Shown one piece after another: positions 45,264 through 57,717 of a DNA stretch of 64,000 bases. Numbering within the stretch: the stretch's first letter is position 1; every line of letters starts with the position of its first letter. The position numbers and the translations under genes were made by a program. The stretch spans positions 49,617,918 to 49,681,917 of the forward strand of contig CM034533.1 of the NCBI GenBank assembly GCA_020002185.1. The letters are read 5' to 3'. The notes under the pieces are model-generated. The model had not been told where the DNA came from. It worked only from the letters and a program-made list of their open reading frames with translations, and made no database searches. This stretch comes from Paraescarpia echinospica (taxonomy: Eukaryota; Annelida; Polychaeta; Sabellida; Siboglinidae).

Positions 45264-46631
45264 GGTAGCAAGGCACTCCTAATGGACTTTTTTCCCTTCA
45301 ACATATATCAATCAACCCTATAGTTTATTCGAAGGGTATAAAATGCAAATTTAAATAAATATAAAATGTGCATAAATTATGCTAATTAGTGTCCTATATG
45401 GCCGCCAAAGCCATGAAATCAGCCATTTTTTAAGACAGGATTTCTCCAAAACAATTTATGTGATCACTCTGCAATTTTCACATGTTCTTTATAACACAAT
45501 GGCACATGTCCTGATCAGAGGAAATCTTGAGAAAACATTTTGGAGGAAAATAATTGTCTTTTTTCAATTTTTTGTCATTTCCGTCAGCTAATTATATATT
45601 CATAGCAATAAAAGTACCACATAGAATTGTTTTAAGAGAAAATTCCTAGATCATTCCTTAGGGTTATATCTTAGGCTCTTGTGTTCAAAAAATGAGATTG
45701 ATAACTCAAAAAATGAGCGAGTAAGGACGTGTCAATAGCCTGGGGACAGTCCAAGGAGTTCAAAAACTCTTAAGACAGCAACATTTCCATCATTAAACTG
45801 TGCCACTGCCTCTTCAAGTGTAAGTTTACCTACAAACACCTCTTTGCTACATCTGTCCCAGATCAATTTGTAGAGACACTCATTATTATTCTGGGTTTTG
45901 CCATTTACACATTTACACAAGAGCCCTGGAGCACTCAGATCATCATATATTGGCTCCAGAAGCTCTACAATGCACTGAGGCAGGTCATACTTGTGTCTGT
46001 AAGTTTCTGGATAAATGTTGTAGCCACACCACGAATCATCACCAGAGGGACACTTATTATGGTTTGGCTCGTCCGCTGTCCTAGCAACATGATACAGGCT
46101 ACCAAGTACAGTTAGCTGCACATAAATTAAGTCTCCTTTGTTTTGATGTATTTCCCTGAATTTTGCTTGCATCCCATGATGGCTCAATTGTGAAATATAC
46201 AAGTCTAGCATATTTATGATAATGATGATATCGGAATGGTCACTTTGGTCAAAGATATTAGTGGAACGAATTGAGAAAATTTCAGCTGCCTGAGCTTTGA
46301 TATCTACAATAGGAAGTAGCTCAGACCATGTGCATTTGTAAAACTTCCTATTGGTCAGTTTCAAAACATGCTATAGTCTTTTCTAAATTCATTGACATTC
46401 AGTTTTACAGATTTTATGAGATATTAGGGCATGTATCCAAGGACAAAATCCGTTGCTAGGGAGAGTAAAGAAACACTTTGTTCCCAAAATTAAGCTAAAT
46501 AACCCCCCTTTAATTGGTTTTGAATGAAAATTGTCCTAAAATAAGCTTTAGATGAATAAAATGTATCAAAATGTATATATATCTAAAAATTATTTGTTAA
46601 AAAAATCATATTTTGGGAGTGCCTTGCTACC
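45264..46631 (-). mobile_element. Kolobok-like DNA transposon with TTAA target duplication, internally deleted
   Basis: The ends are a perfect 16-bp inverted repeat, GGTAGCAAGGCACTCC at 45264-45279 and its complement at 46616-46631, each directly bordered by TTAA (45260-45263 and 46632-46635). The 1,368-bp element holds one minus-strand frame for the transposase C-terminus and otherwise AT-rich DNA. TTAA duplications occur in piggyBac and Kolobok. The protein text and the terminal GGTAGC favour Kolobok. The length is too short for an autonomous element, so it probably depended on a complete relative. Confidence 0.85.
45732..46364 (-). pseudogene. Kolobok/Mutator-like transposase, C-terminal part
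   Basis: A 210-codon frame. From about residue 78 it reads like the conserved end of a DDE transposase family widespread in invertebrates: 'CPSGDDSWCGYN' (105-116), 'LPQCIVELLEPIYDDLS' (128-144), 'LLCKCVNGKTQNNNECLYKL' (148-167), 'IWDRCSKEVFVGK' (168-180), and 'VAQFNDGN' with a final L-G-L-S-P-G. The N-terminal DNA-binding and first catalytic regions are missing, and residues 1-75 have no clear family match. The frame remains open through the C-terminal region, so the deletion that created the short element could be fairly young. Catalytic capacity is not expected. Confidence 0.75.
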
Positions 46632-46635
46632 TTAA

Positions 46636-48960
46636 ATTTGTGATTTCGTCCCCTACATAATTTGTCTAACATGACTAATGTGCATGATCTGCCCAATATT
46701 ATTTATATATAGTTGGGGGTGGAATAGTGCTCAATGCCGGGACGTATCCACACGCTGGTGGGCCATGCACACCCACCTCTGGGACTCCAACCTGCTCTGA
46801 GGTGCCCAATATCCGCAGCCTACCAGAAGGAGTCTTCTATGGAAACGATATGTACCAGCAAGGGAGACTTACGCACTGAGCTCCCCTTTCACTCCAAGGA
46901 CCTGCCTGGCGGCTGTAGCTGAATGCGAGAGTATGAAGCACAAACTATATGCTACACACTACACTACAGCAGTTGGCGCATCACACAGACCTGTGTTCAC
47001 ACACTACACCATAACATAGTTATATAAAAGAAACATTTATAATTACGACACTATTTTAGAACCTGAATCAATTATGTACATGTTGCAGTTACTTGAAAGA
47101 AATTGGTTACAATTACAAGGTCACTTCAGAACCCGAAACCACTACAGTTTATTTTACAGAAAAAACATTATTACAATGTTGATATAATTTCAAATCTTGA
47201 ATCAACTGTAAGTTAAACCAAAGAAGGCATTCTCTATTTATAAATTAAAAGATTTTGTGACTTATTACTTCCTATTAAACCACTAGAATATGGAACGCAT
47301 GCCATTAGTTATGGTATAACTCCTGAAGTATTGCAACGCATAACTTCAAAAAAGTCAACGATTATGATTAAACATACAACATTTTGAAATTTACAAGGCC
47401 AGGTATAAGACTTTGTTTAAAGGATGTTTCACATATCTTAGTATGTTTTATTAAGGGGTCACAAAATATAATGTACATGTATATGCAGTTTCATTTTGAA
47501 TATAATGTATAGATAAATTTGAAAAAAAATAAAACAAACATTACTTAAATCGGCTCAGTATTTGTGGTCTTCTTGAAGATGTTAATATACACACCATGTA
47601 ATTTTTATACCATTGGAATACATTGTTTCAGCTAAGAAAATTAGCAAATTATTAATTGTCCATTAAATGGCTTCACACGAAATCTAAAACCACAAATATT
47701 TCCTTAATTATCAGTCTGAAATCCATATTTATCGCGTCATATAGGTATTTTGGGATGCTCTTTTCAAACTACATGACTAATTTGACTTGCAACTTTAAAA
47801 AAAGGTCATATATGGCGGTCATATTGAATTGTAATGTGTCTTCTCACGAAAACAGGTATAATAATATTATCATTGCATGCATCATTTTAGTGTTTCCACT
47901 GATAATGTTGCACATCTTGATGTTACTGTAGCACTACCTGTATTATCAACGATCATGAAAAGTAGGTCAAATACAGCAGCCATGTTGAATAGTAATGCAA
48001 ATTCTTGGAAAGAGTAACTCTTTATGAGACTATACGTCTAGTATCATTCGATAAATACAGTTATATTTTAGAGGGACTACACGTATGTGGTTCTTTTTGG
48101 GCAATTTCATCAAAATAGGTCAAGTAAAGGAGAACTATTGAATTTTAAAGTATTTCCATTTCCACGGAAACTAGTATGATGCTAAGAGCCACAAATTGTG
48201 CACATTTTGACAAAAACATAAAGATTGGCTCATGTAATTTATGATTTATAGATTCCTATGAAACATTTTAGAAACATATTGGACATAACAAAACACAGCA
48301 AATTCTAGGAAGGCAGCCTCTATTTGCATACTGACAGAGCATTATAAATGTACTAAGTTCCCATATTACAGTGACGTAAGAAAAAGAACTTAACAGTGCA
48401 AAACTCATAAAGTATTCAAATGCGCAAGATCAAACTTTCACATCAAAATCGGAGGTTACATTTTTGCTAGGTCAGGTCAAGCAATTTTTTTTTAATATGT
48501 TTTTATTTTTTTTATGTGTGGTTCATTGTCTACAAAGATAGACCATTCTAAGACCTTTAAAATTACACCAACATCACATCTGTAGGTCCCTAGGAGAGGA
48601 GTTATGAAACCTGGAAGGTCGTCAGGTATCAAGTTCGGATCCTATCTCTGGAAAGGAAGGTCAGATTGACCTAAAATTCGGTTTGTAAAATAAACTGATA
48701 AACGTAAACCAACACATCAAGTTTCATCAAAATCGAAGACGGACATGTAAATTCTACCCTATTTTTGATTGATTTGGCATGGAATATGCCCTATGAGGAA
48801 TGCATACTTAGTTAATATGTTTCAAGGTCAAGGAATCCAGTTATGTTACTTGCATTATTTCCAGAAGACGGCCATATTGAAATACAAAATGACTGCCATG
48901 GAAATAATCTGTCCATATATATATCACCTTCTACACAACATAAAAACATGATAGTTTAAC
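46636..48960. other. Gene-free AT-rich DNA with 'GCCATATTGAA' repeats
   Basis: A GC-richer island at 46720-46930 carries a 62-codon frame of unknown origin. The rest is AT-rich. Degenerate repeats with 'gcggtcatattgaat', 'gcagccatgttgaat' and 'gacggccatattgaa' at about 47815, 47980 and 48870 are spaced irregularly and relate to those at 9.2-11.1 and 42.1-42.7 kb. No exon with EGF borders was found. Confidence 0.45.
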
Positions 48961-51900
48961 AAGATTTAACAAGACTGCCACCCAGAGAATTAACTGTAGG
49001 TGGCAGGTGGACAAGGAAGCCCTTTGGCTTATCGAGGGTCCAACCCTTTTATCTATGTGTGTCCCGCCCTTCTGTCGATTTTATTTTTAAACATATTCAC
49101 GCTACTATCACCCACACAATCAGCAGATAATCTGTTCCATTCGTATACAGTCCTTTGTGAAAATGAGAACTTTCTTATATATAATCTACACTATTCCTTT
49201 GCTAATGTAACTTCATGTCCCCTAGTCCTTCTATCTTTCTTAACTGAGAAAAAAATATTTCTATCAATATTTTCATAAGCATTTATTATTTTAAACCCTT
49301 TTATCTGCTCTCCTCTCAATCTCCTGTTGTTAAACCACATTCTTTTAGGCGAATTTCATAACTAAGATCCCTCAGTTTTGGTATCATTTTAGTCGCTCTC
49401 CTCTGTACTCTTTCTAGCATATCTATGTCCTTCTTGCGATATGGCCTCAACGCTTGTTTCCAATATTCTAAATGAGGCCTCACTATTGTTTTGTACAGTG
49501 GTATTATTAGATCTTTGTCCTTATACGCTATATTTCGCCTAATTAATTCAAGGATTTGATTTCCCTTTGAAGCTGCATTTCCGCACTGCTCTGAAACCTT
49601 CATATCAGCACTAATGGTTAACAATAAGTCCTTTTCTTTTACAGTAGTACTTAGTACAGAACCCCCCATTGTTTATTCTACCTCTTCGTTCCCATGTCCT
49701 GTGTGGAGGCATTTACATTTCCCAAAATTGAACAGCATTTGCTACTTTTCAGACCATTTGATCAACCTGTCAAGATCATCTTGTAAAAGCTGTCTATCTC
49801 CACCATTTTTAATCATTCTAAACACTTTAGTATCATCCGCAAATTTCAACACCTTGCTTGTTATTTCATCATCCAAATCGTATATATATATTAAGAATAA
49901 TATAGGTCCTAGTACTGATCCCTGTGGTACCCCACTCAATACCGATTTTCAGTTTGAAGCCTCCCCATCAACTACTACACGTTGTCTTCTGTCAATCAGC
50001 CATTTTTCTATCCAGTTTATTATACCATTTCCTATGCCATGGGCCTTTAGTTTAAGCAGTAATCTTTGATGTGGTACTTTGTCGAAAGCTTTTAGAAAAT
50101 CTAAGTAGACGATATATACTGGTGATCCCTCATCTACCCATTTAGTGATGTCTTCCAAAAAAACATAACATATGTTAAGCATGACCTCGCTTTTAAATGG
50201 GAGATGGGTTTATCAAGATATGTTTAACAAGAAAATACACCATGTGATCTTTAATTAGACTTTGTAATAATTTGCAAATCACTGATTTTAAACTCACTGG
50301 TCTAAAGTTCTCTGACTTGTTTCTGGAACCTTTTTAAATAACGGTATAATGTTTGCTTCTTTCCATTCTAAAGGAACCAGTTCCTCTTCTAATAACAAAT
50401 TGAAAACTGTTGCGATGCGGTACGTTAATTTGTTCTACAATTTCCAATAGTAGTTTGGGCGGAATCCCATCCACTCCAGGTGATTTATTATCCTTCATAG
50501 CCCTTATTTTCTTAGCTACAATTTCCGGGGTTACAATTAACTGTCCTAAATAGTCTGAATCTGCCCCCTTGAACTTAGCCTCTGGTACTGGCAGTGAACT
50601 AATATATTCCCTGGTAAACACTGAACTTTCTGTTTGCTTCGAACATACGCATAAACACTCTTGCTGTCATGTTTTATATTACTAACTAATTGTTGTTCAT
50701 AGCTTCTCTTTGAATTCCTAATTTCAGCTGTAGCTTGGTTAAGTGCGTCTGTATAAATGTTGTAGTCTTCATCATTTCCAGTACATCTATATGACGTCCA
50801 CTTCATTTGTTTATACTTAAATTTTGTAATGGCTGCTTTCGATAAGTGATTCTTTTTGGACCGTTTCCCTTGTTTTTGAAGGATACAAATTTATCGACTA
50901 TGCACTTAATTTAAATCTTTAATATATTCCAGCGTTCTGTTGCTGTCTTATTTTTAGTGTGTTATTCCAGTCTAACTTTGCTAAATATTTCCTCATATCC
51001 TTATACCTTCCTTTGTGGAAATTTCTCCTATACTGCTCTTTAGTATTCCTTTCTGATTTTACTTTGATGGTAAAATGTATCTGGTTGTGATCACTACTCC
51101 CCAGTGGCTCACATATATTGACATTGTCAACTAATTCATTCTGTGAGGATAAAACTATGTGTAACAAATTCTCATCCCTGGTTGGTTCTAGCATACGTTG
51201 AGAAAGGAAAGTATCTTGAACTAAAACTAAAAACTTGTGGTCCTCACTTCCCATATTCTGTAGAGATTTCCATTGTATATGCCCGTGGTTAAAATCCCCC
51301 CATAATAATACAGTCCCGTTTGCTTACTTCCCTTGTAGCGTTTTGTATTTTTACATTCTCTTCTATGCTTATGTTTGGACTTCGATAAAATAACCCAACT
51401 GTTAACCTTGAGTTTTCTGTAACTATGTTACACCAAACAGCTTCTTCGCAATCTGCTTCTCTTTCTAATTTTATTTCATAAGCCTGGATGTATTCTTTAA
51501 ATAACTCCACCTCCTTTTCTTCCTATTCTATCTTACCTAAACATTACATATCCTTTCAGTCCCAATTCGGCTTCTGATACATCGGTGGAGGTCCAGGATT
51601 CGGTTATACCTATTATGTGAGGGGTCAGTATCTTCTACCATAATGTTTAGTTAATTTTTTTTATATACTCCTTGCATTTTAACAAACACATTTATATCCA
51701 GCTTCAAAGAGTTTTCCAGACTGTTCTTTGCTGATTTATTTGTGCTGTCTTTATATATGCCTCCAGTTTCAGGCTTCTCTGTGAGTCCCCCCTGCGAATC
51801 TAGTTTAAATAGATGCAACCTGTCCCACTGTGAACAGATCGCAGCAGGTTCTCTGAGAAAACTGCTGCCCCTTTCGACTAAGAAGGATGTCATCCTCTTG

Positions 51901-52190
51901 CAGTTTCTATACGTTGCCCCCTTCCTCCCATTACTGGCAAAATTGGTGAGAGAATAATCCGATCCATTCTTTCCTGTCGCTTTTTCTCTTGTCACCTTTC
52001 CTCTTGCCATCGTCCCTTTTACCGACTTCTCTCCTATCACATTTGCTCTCACTTCCTTTCGTCCCTTCATCTTTTCTCCCATCTCATTTTCTTTTCTCCT
52101 CTCCCGTTCCATCTTCCCTCCCTCCTTCTCTACGGTCACTTTGAGAAGGGGGGAGGGAACATAGAGGAGTGTCTGTAACACCATTTTCAG
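48961..52190 (-). mobile_element. CR1-like LINE, minus-strand copy with deletions
   Basis: Same family as 24541-29303. The 3' end is at 48961 ('aagatttaacaagactgcca' on the plus strand, the shared tail). RT text is readable as 50182-49949 ('YLDFLKAFDKVPHQRLLLKL'), 49939-49742 (starts 'MSGVPQGSVLGPILFLIYIY', then 'LKFADDTKVF') and 49669-49316 (thumb). Upstream are 'KSPGVDGIPPKLL' (about 50480) and endonuclease pieces ('GSSDHNQIHFTIK' about 51080; 'FYRSPNISIEENV' about 51385). ORF1 is reduced to the Lys-rich linker fused to a short end of the esterase (52196-51651), the GTN part being deleted. More than ten frameshifts or stops: an older copy than 24541. Confidence 0.85.
49316..50182 (-). pseudogene. 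CR1 reverse transcriptase of the minus-strand copy
   Basis: Three overlapping frames cover the palm and thumb of the RT. The catalytic Asp residues survive in 'VYLDF' and 'FADDTK'. Frameshifts fall at about 49945 and 49740. 'RPYRKKDIDMLERVQRRATK' (49440-49380) marks the C-terminal domain. Compared with 27928-28950 most differences are substitutions, so it is useful for estimating family age. Confidence 0.82.
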
Positions 52191-52196
52191 GGTCAA

Positions 52197-53842
52197 TTAA
52201 TACATTTTCCATGTTTTGTGTCCCCTGGTGACAGACAATGACATTCAAGTTGGCCGACATCCAAAATCATAGATATTGGTTTAAATTTGCTTCCGTACAA
52301 CACAAAAACATACTCGTTGTGTTTAATTCAGTAATATACGTGTCAATGGATGTAAACATGTTATAGAAGGGAAATGATGCCCCCACAGAATTTGAAGATG
52401 GCTGCCAAGCATATATATGTTCTAGGACCATGATCTGAATGTCTATTTAGAAATCCAGATCTGGTTTATGGTACGTGTTTTCACGATTATAACCTTTCAG
52501 ACTGTTGCCAAACTTTAGTCACATTATTATCAACCATAATATACTTCACAACGTATATTTTGATGAAAAATTACATTTCAGTTGGAATTCTGTACATTTG
52601 CAACTGCAGTGCACTAGGTCATGGCATAGCATCAACGTCTCATGTTCATGTCCAGAATGTTTTCAATACTGAATCAGTTGCAATCTAACCAGTGTCCAAG
52701 ACTAGGTAGGTGGGGATTTGGCAAAAGAGCACCTCACATAACCAAATTGATAAACAGTCCTTTTCTCATGTTGGTGTAATGCATGTTTTGTTGGTGGGGT
52801 ATACCATAACATGTGGTACCAGATCACTGAATAAACAGCTGCTTCCTTGCCTCATCCACCCTGCTAAGTCTTAATGTACATGTCGGTGATGAATCTCGTT
52901 GTCTCACTTAGAGTACACGAGTCGACTTCTTTTGGTTGTGATAGCCGTGCGAGGAAGACATGTGTTACTGCTGGGCGTGGAGTCCATGCTAACCATGCCG
53001 ACGTCTACCCACGACCAAGAAAAATGGACACTGTCACACCAAATCAGGACATGACATAGCATTAATGTTTCCGATTTCATAGGTTGTTGGCAATGAAATG
53101 TGTGGCGATGGGACAAATGTTGCTTTCAACGCCAAAACGCTCATCAATTTCAACAGCAAGGAATTGTCCTATGACCAGAATAACATCTGTATACACTGCC
53201 AGATATCTACTTTGGGTGGGAAATCCTTGGTTAACACAATGTGCCACATAGTGTCATTTGCCAATTATCGAGAATTGTTGTTTAAAGTTGTGAATGTTTT
53301 ATAGCATTCCTAGATTGAATAAACTTAATGATAAGGTTAAATAAATAAATATGTGTGTTCGCTTTCTTCTTTGTTTGAATTGAGCTAACCAAACATAACA
53401 TTCGTTTTGCAACAACAAAATGTTCCTGTTGAAGCACGAACTGATGACGTAGGTTTACCGGCCAAATTGGCGCCGTTCATGAAATACGGTAGCTGTGTGT
53501 TCAAACGTTTTCCTAATAAACCGCTGACATTTGAAATGTGATTGTAGTTCAAAGTGGTTAGTCTGTTGCCTTTTGTTTCCTTTTAAATGTTTTATATGGG
53601 AATGATGATGAAGCACTGTTAATCATTTAGGCTAGATCAATAAAATATTGTCAACTGTTTTACCATCTTCATTGAAACTTTATTATTAACTAATTTACAT
53701 GACCTAATGACCTGCACATCTAGCATTTTACATACAAAGTGAGGGGCATTGTCCCCTAGCCGTTTCACTTGTCCCCTCATTCAGGCCAACTTTCCCACCA
53801 ATCCTGCCCCCATCTTTCCATTTACAAGTTATCAGCCAATTA
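52197..53842. other. No recognisable gene between two CR1 copies
   Basis: Mixed sequence with a 'atggctgccaagc' motif near 52400. Short frames at 52874-53059 and 53098-53304 have no recognisable domain. The second contains 'DGTNVAFNAKTLINFNSKEL' but cannot be assigned. Confidence 0.4.
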
Positions 53843-54895
53843 TCTTTAACAAGATTTAAAAAGATTGCCATCCAGAGAATTAACTCTAGATGACAGGTGG
53901 ACAAGGAAGCTTTTGGCTTATCGAGAGTCCAACCCTTTTTATCGACGTGTATCCCGCCCTATGTCGATTTTATTTTAAAACATATTCACACTACTAGCAC
54001 CCACACAATCAGCAGATAATATGTTCCATTCATTTACAGTGCTTTGTGAAAATGATAAGTTTCTTATGTCTAATCTACACTGCTCCTTTACTAATGTACA
54101 TCTGTAACTTCATGTCCTCTAGTCCTTATATCATTCTTAATAGAGAACAATATTTCTATCAATATTTTCATAACCATTCAATATTTTAAACACTTTTATT
54201 TGATCTCCTCTCAATCTCCTGGTTTCTATTGTTGTTAAAACACATTCTTTTAGGCGTATTTCGTAACTAAGATCCCTCAGTTTTTGTATCATTTTAGTCG
54301 CTCTCCTCTGTACTCTTTCTAGCATATCTATGTCCTTCTTGCGATATGGCCTCCACGCTTGTATACAATATTCTAAATGAGACCTAACTATTGTTTTGTA
54401 CAGCGGTATTATTAGTTCATTTTCCTTATACCCTATATTTCGTCTAGTTAATCCAAGGATTTGATTTCCCTTTGAAGCTGCAATTCCGCACTGCTCTGAA
54501 ACCTTCATATCAGCACTAATGATTAACTCTAAGTCATGTTCTTTTACAGTAGTACTTAATACAGAACGCCCCACTGTATATTCTACCACTTCGTTCCCAT
54601 GTCCTGTGTGGAGGCATTTACATTTCCTAAAATTGAAAGTCTATCTCCCACTTTTAATCATTCTAAACACTTTTGAATCATCCGCAAATTTCAACACCTT
54701 GCTTGTTATTTCATCATCAAAATCGTAGATGTATATTAAGAATAATATAGGTCCGCGCTGCTCTGAAATCTTCTTATCAGCATTGATGGTTAACCGTAAG
54801 TCCTTTTCCTTTACAGTAGTATATAGTACACTGAGTACAGTACCCCACTGTATATTGTAGATCTTCGTTCGCATGTCCTGTGTGGAGGCATACTG
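53843..54895 (-). mobile_element. CR1-like LINE, truncated and rearranged copy
   Basis: A minus-strand 3' fragment of the same CR1 family, with its tail at 53843 ('acaagatttaaaaagattgc' on plus). 54589-54137 reads the thumb and C-terminal domain ('KVSEQCGIAASKGNQILGLT', 'IQAWRPYRKKDIDMLERVQR'). Further 5' the order is scrambled. At 54895-54752 a second, diverged copy of the 'TTVKEKDLRLTINADKKISE' segment precedes, rather than follows, the 'GPILFLIYIYDFDDEITSK' and 'VLKFADDSKVF' segment (54751-54645). The result is a local duplication out of order. Confidence 0.82.
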
Positions 54896-54989
54896 TTCAT
54901 ATAGATTTTGTGAGGTTATTTTAAGAGGTACATTTTCACAATGGGCAAAATGTTCCGTAAAGTGCACTTTCGGTGGTAAACAAAGCAAT

Positions 54990-56004
54990 ATATTGAGAAG
55001 AAAATCCAGCTTTTTTCACAAAAGACAATAACTTATATTTAGAATGATATTTTAGAATGACCCAACTGCACCATAAAAGTAATGTTTTAATAAAAGGGCA
55101 ATCTACTAACGACCATGTCTAAAAAGTCTACATTATCCGTAAGACTCGAAGATGTGTCCCCTAGAATCTCGCAAGATTCGGCGCCGTCTCTGTATGACAC
55201 ACGAGGATTGAGCGAGACTTCCCATTCAGTTACACCAACATCTGTTTTTCACATGTTATAACCGCCCGAGGCTGAATCCGATAGCATAGTTTACGTGAGA
55301 CAGTGTTTGCCATGTTTTTCGTATGAAAATTGTAAGTATTTCACTAAAGCCAACTTGTCTAACAATTTGTTTGCATAACATGACCGAAATACGTGGCAAG
55401 AAGTTACAGTATGGATGCATGTCACATACAACATTATTAAGATGTTTATGAAAACGGCATGTTTATATTAAGCCCTTTAAAAATTAAATAAATTAAAGGG
55501 AAAGAGCGACTACCCCAATATAATGCTGCATTCCAATCACCTCGTGTTCACGATTTTGCAAATCCGGCGCCTGGTGTTGAAATAGCATTACACATATCGG
55601 ATGCTTACTGACAAATACGTTTCAAGTCAATGCAAAGGTACACATGTCTCCAATGCTCAAAGAAACAAACATCTCCAATGCCCCTTTGGGCATTGGAGAC
55701 ATTTGTACCATGACATTCCAACCGGTGTCACGGAGGTTGACCGACTCGTTTACACAAAACGCTATATCGGTCAACGGCCTTGACCTGACCTACGCCCATT
55801 TTAGGCAAACTGTGATAGCGTTGATTTGAGCGTCGGTGGTTTAACCAAATTTCCGATGCGATTTGATCTGTTAGTATTACAGCTTTCGTATATAGTTCAA
55901 AAGAAAGAAACTAACATGATTATTTTAATATATGTCTTTTTTATAGATTTTAAGCGGCAAAAATGTAGAATTTACGAATGACTAATTTCACTATAAACGT
56001 AACG
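54990..56004. other. Gene-free stretch with one strong hairpin
   Basis: No coding signal. The main structure is the inverted repeat at 55637-55709. A GC-richer patch at 55150-55290 ('ctagaatctcgcaagattcggcgcc') has no reading frame of note. Confidence 0.4.
55637..55709. repeat. Hairpin-forming inverted repeat
   Basis: 'ggtacacatgtctccaatgc' pairs with 'gcattggagacatttgtacc' around a loop that itself contains another 'atctccaatgcccc'. The stem is about 19-25 bp with two mismatches. Could be the core of a short palindromic element; no gene is next to it. Confidence 0.7.
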
Positions 56005-56461
56005 CGGTTAAGCTGTCGCGCTTACATTTATCCGGGCGTTAAATAATATCCGTGTGACGTTTCTGCGCGTGCGCGTATCTAGGGAAATGTATTTATCACC
56101 AGCGTTTATTGGGGCGTTATGTATGTTTATATGTATATATATATTTATATATGTGTCTACATATATACATAAATTATAAAATGTTTGCTTCCTACAGACA
56201 TAAACAATTTCTGTCGTAAAACAGTTTCCTTTCCACGCACACGTCACGTGGCTTACTCTTACAATCTGAAACAGCAAATTATAATTATGTACTCTAACTA
56301 TAACGCTCGTATTATGACAACAAACGAAACATATTTAACTACTGGATATTATTTATCACTATGTGATCTTCTGGTGCCAAATATTATGCCTTACCTATGC
56401 ACATAAACATCACCCGGATAAAATTTAACGCCCGAATAAATGTATGCGCGACAACGCGCCT
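56005..56461. mobile_element. Short TIR element (MITE-like)
   Basis: 'gtcgcgcttacatttatccg' followed by 'ggcgttaaataatatccg' at 56015 is repeated in reverse at the right end ('cggataaaatttaacgccc', 'gaataaatgtatgcgcgac', 56416-56452). This gives inverted arms of about 55 bp with a few mismatches around an AT-rich centre with (TA)n. No frame of coding type. Target duplication not resolved. Confidence 0.75.
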
Positions 56462-56987
56462 GATATATTGCAAAAAAGCTATACCCGGATGCAGCTACGG
56501 GCATCCTCCATAAACGTGCATTGCCCAATTTTGTAGAGATATTCGAGATAACACCGTGTTTTACAATGTATAGAGCAAACCTACACGCAAATTTTCAAAA
56601 TTCGAGATCGGCAAAAGGAGCGGCGCGCGCTTAGCGGTCCACTGCGAGACTTCTAGTTTTATTGGTAATAAAGATAAACACTTCCAAGAGCGTAGCAATG
56701 ACTGACATCACCTCTGTTTGTTAGCAACCAACACATAGCAGACTGTGAGGGATTCATAGTTGGGTGAAAATTTGATGACCTATAACTCTGAAAAAAGAAG
56801 GTGTAATTATTTTTAAATTTGGGTAGTACCGATATATGAACATAAAGCAACAAACAAAAGTGGCATCACAATTTAATTTGGTTATGCAATTGTCTTTTTT
56901 TATTGATTTTAAAAATTTCATTAGGAGTGGACATCTGCGTTAAACAAATGAATGCTGTGCTATACACAAAAGATAAATACACATAGT

Positions 56988-57692
56988 GTTTTGACAATAT
57001 GGTAAGTTACCTTTCCGATCCTATGTTGCTATGAACGGAGCTTTCGACGTCTTCACGACGTCTTCATCAGCGTTGGTCTGCGCCACTCTCAGTCGTCATG
57101 TGACTATGTTGGTAACTGTCACATGACAACACTTCCAGGAAGATCGCGGGAAGGTTGTATCCGGAATCCCTGTTGATTTCTGGTCGCCTCTCTCTGATTT
57201 TAATTGCTTCACTGATTTTTCTTCTCCAGAAGTTGTTTTCACTAGAGAGTACCTTTGCGCCTTTAGCCGAGATGTTGTGGCCTTCATTCACTCTGTGTTC
57301 ACCTATTGCTGTGAGTGGGCCCCTGGTGTTTCTCTTTTCTTTGAGTCGGGCTCCTAGTGCTCTACTGGTTTCGCCTACATAGGTCTGATGACAGTCCGGA
57401 CATTATATCTCATATATTACTCCACACATGTTGTTCTTGGGGGTTTTGTCATTGGGGTTCACTACGATGGATCTTATGGTGTTGTAAGGTTTGTGGTACG
57501 TCCCCAAACCATGTTCCCGGAAAATGGTGGTAAATTTCTCTGACAGGTTGCGCACCTATAGTAAAGGGTTCTTTCTCTTTTTCTTGGTGATGTTGAACAT
57601 CCACTCTCTGTAGTTGTTGGCTCTGAGCGCTGCTCTGACATGTACTGTTTCGGTGGCTTTGTCTTCGTCTGTGGTTGTGAGTTGGTCGAAAG
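56988..57692 (-). mobile_element. Penelope-like element, minus-strand partial copy
   Basis: A mirror image of the last 700 bp of the plus-strand copy at 57695-59227. On the minus strand it holds the RT-to-endonuclease linker, a frameshifted GIY-YIG endonuclease region (57400-57290, with the 'TYVGETSRAL' equivalent) and the frame 57291-57067 (starts MNEGHNISAKGAKV), then the 3' region down to 'ggtaacttaccatattgtc'. It is joined head to head to the plus copy at about 57692. Such inverted, 5'-truncated pairs are a known arrangement of Penelope-like elements. Confidence 0.82.
57034..57074 (-). ncRNA. Hammerhead-ribozyme-like motif (minus-strand PLE copy)
   Basis: On the minus strand: AACG, then the core CTGATGA, an A, a perfect 6-bp stem GACGTC with loop GTGAA, then GAAA, GCTC and CGTT. 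AACG can pair with CGTT (stem I). CTGATGA and GAAA are the two invariant core strings, and the third helix would be minimal (about one base pair). Hammerheads with minimal stem III are reported from Penelope-like elements. The extra A before stem II is atypical. Self-cleavage is inferred, not shown. Confidence 0.5.
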
Positions 57693-57717
57693 AAATACCT
57701 AAGATCTATGGAACCCC

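Noticed and set aside
49614..50069. 151-codon plus-strand frame, matched by one at 28164-28619 on the minus strand
   Set aside because: Both are antisense to the CR1 RT palm; similarity between them only reflects the LINE copies.
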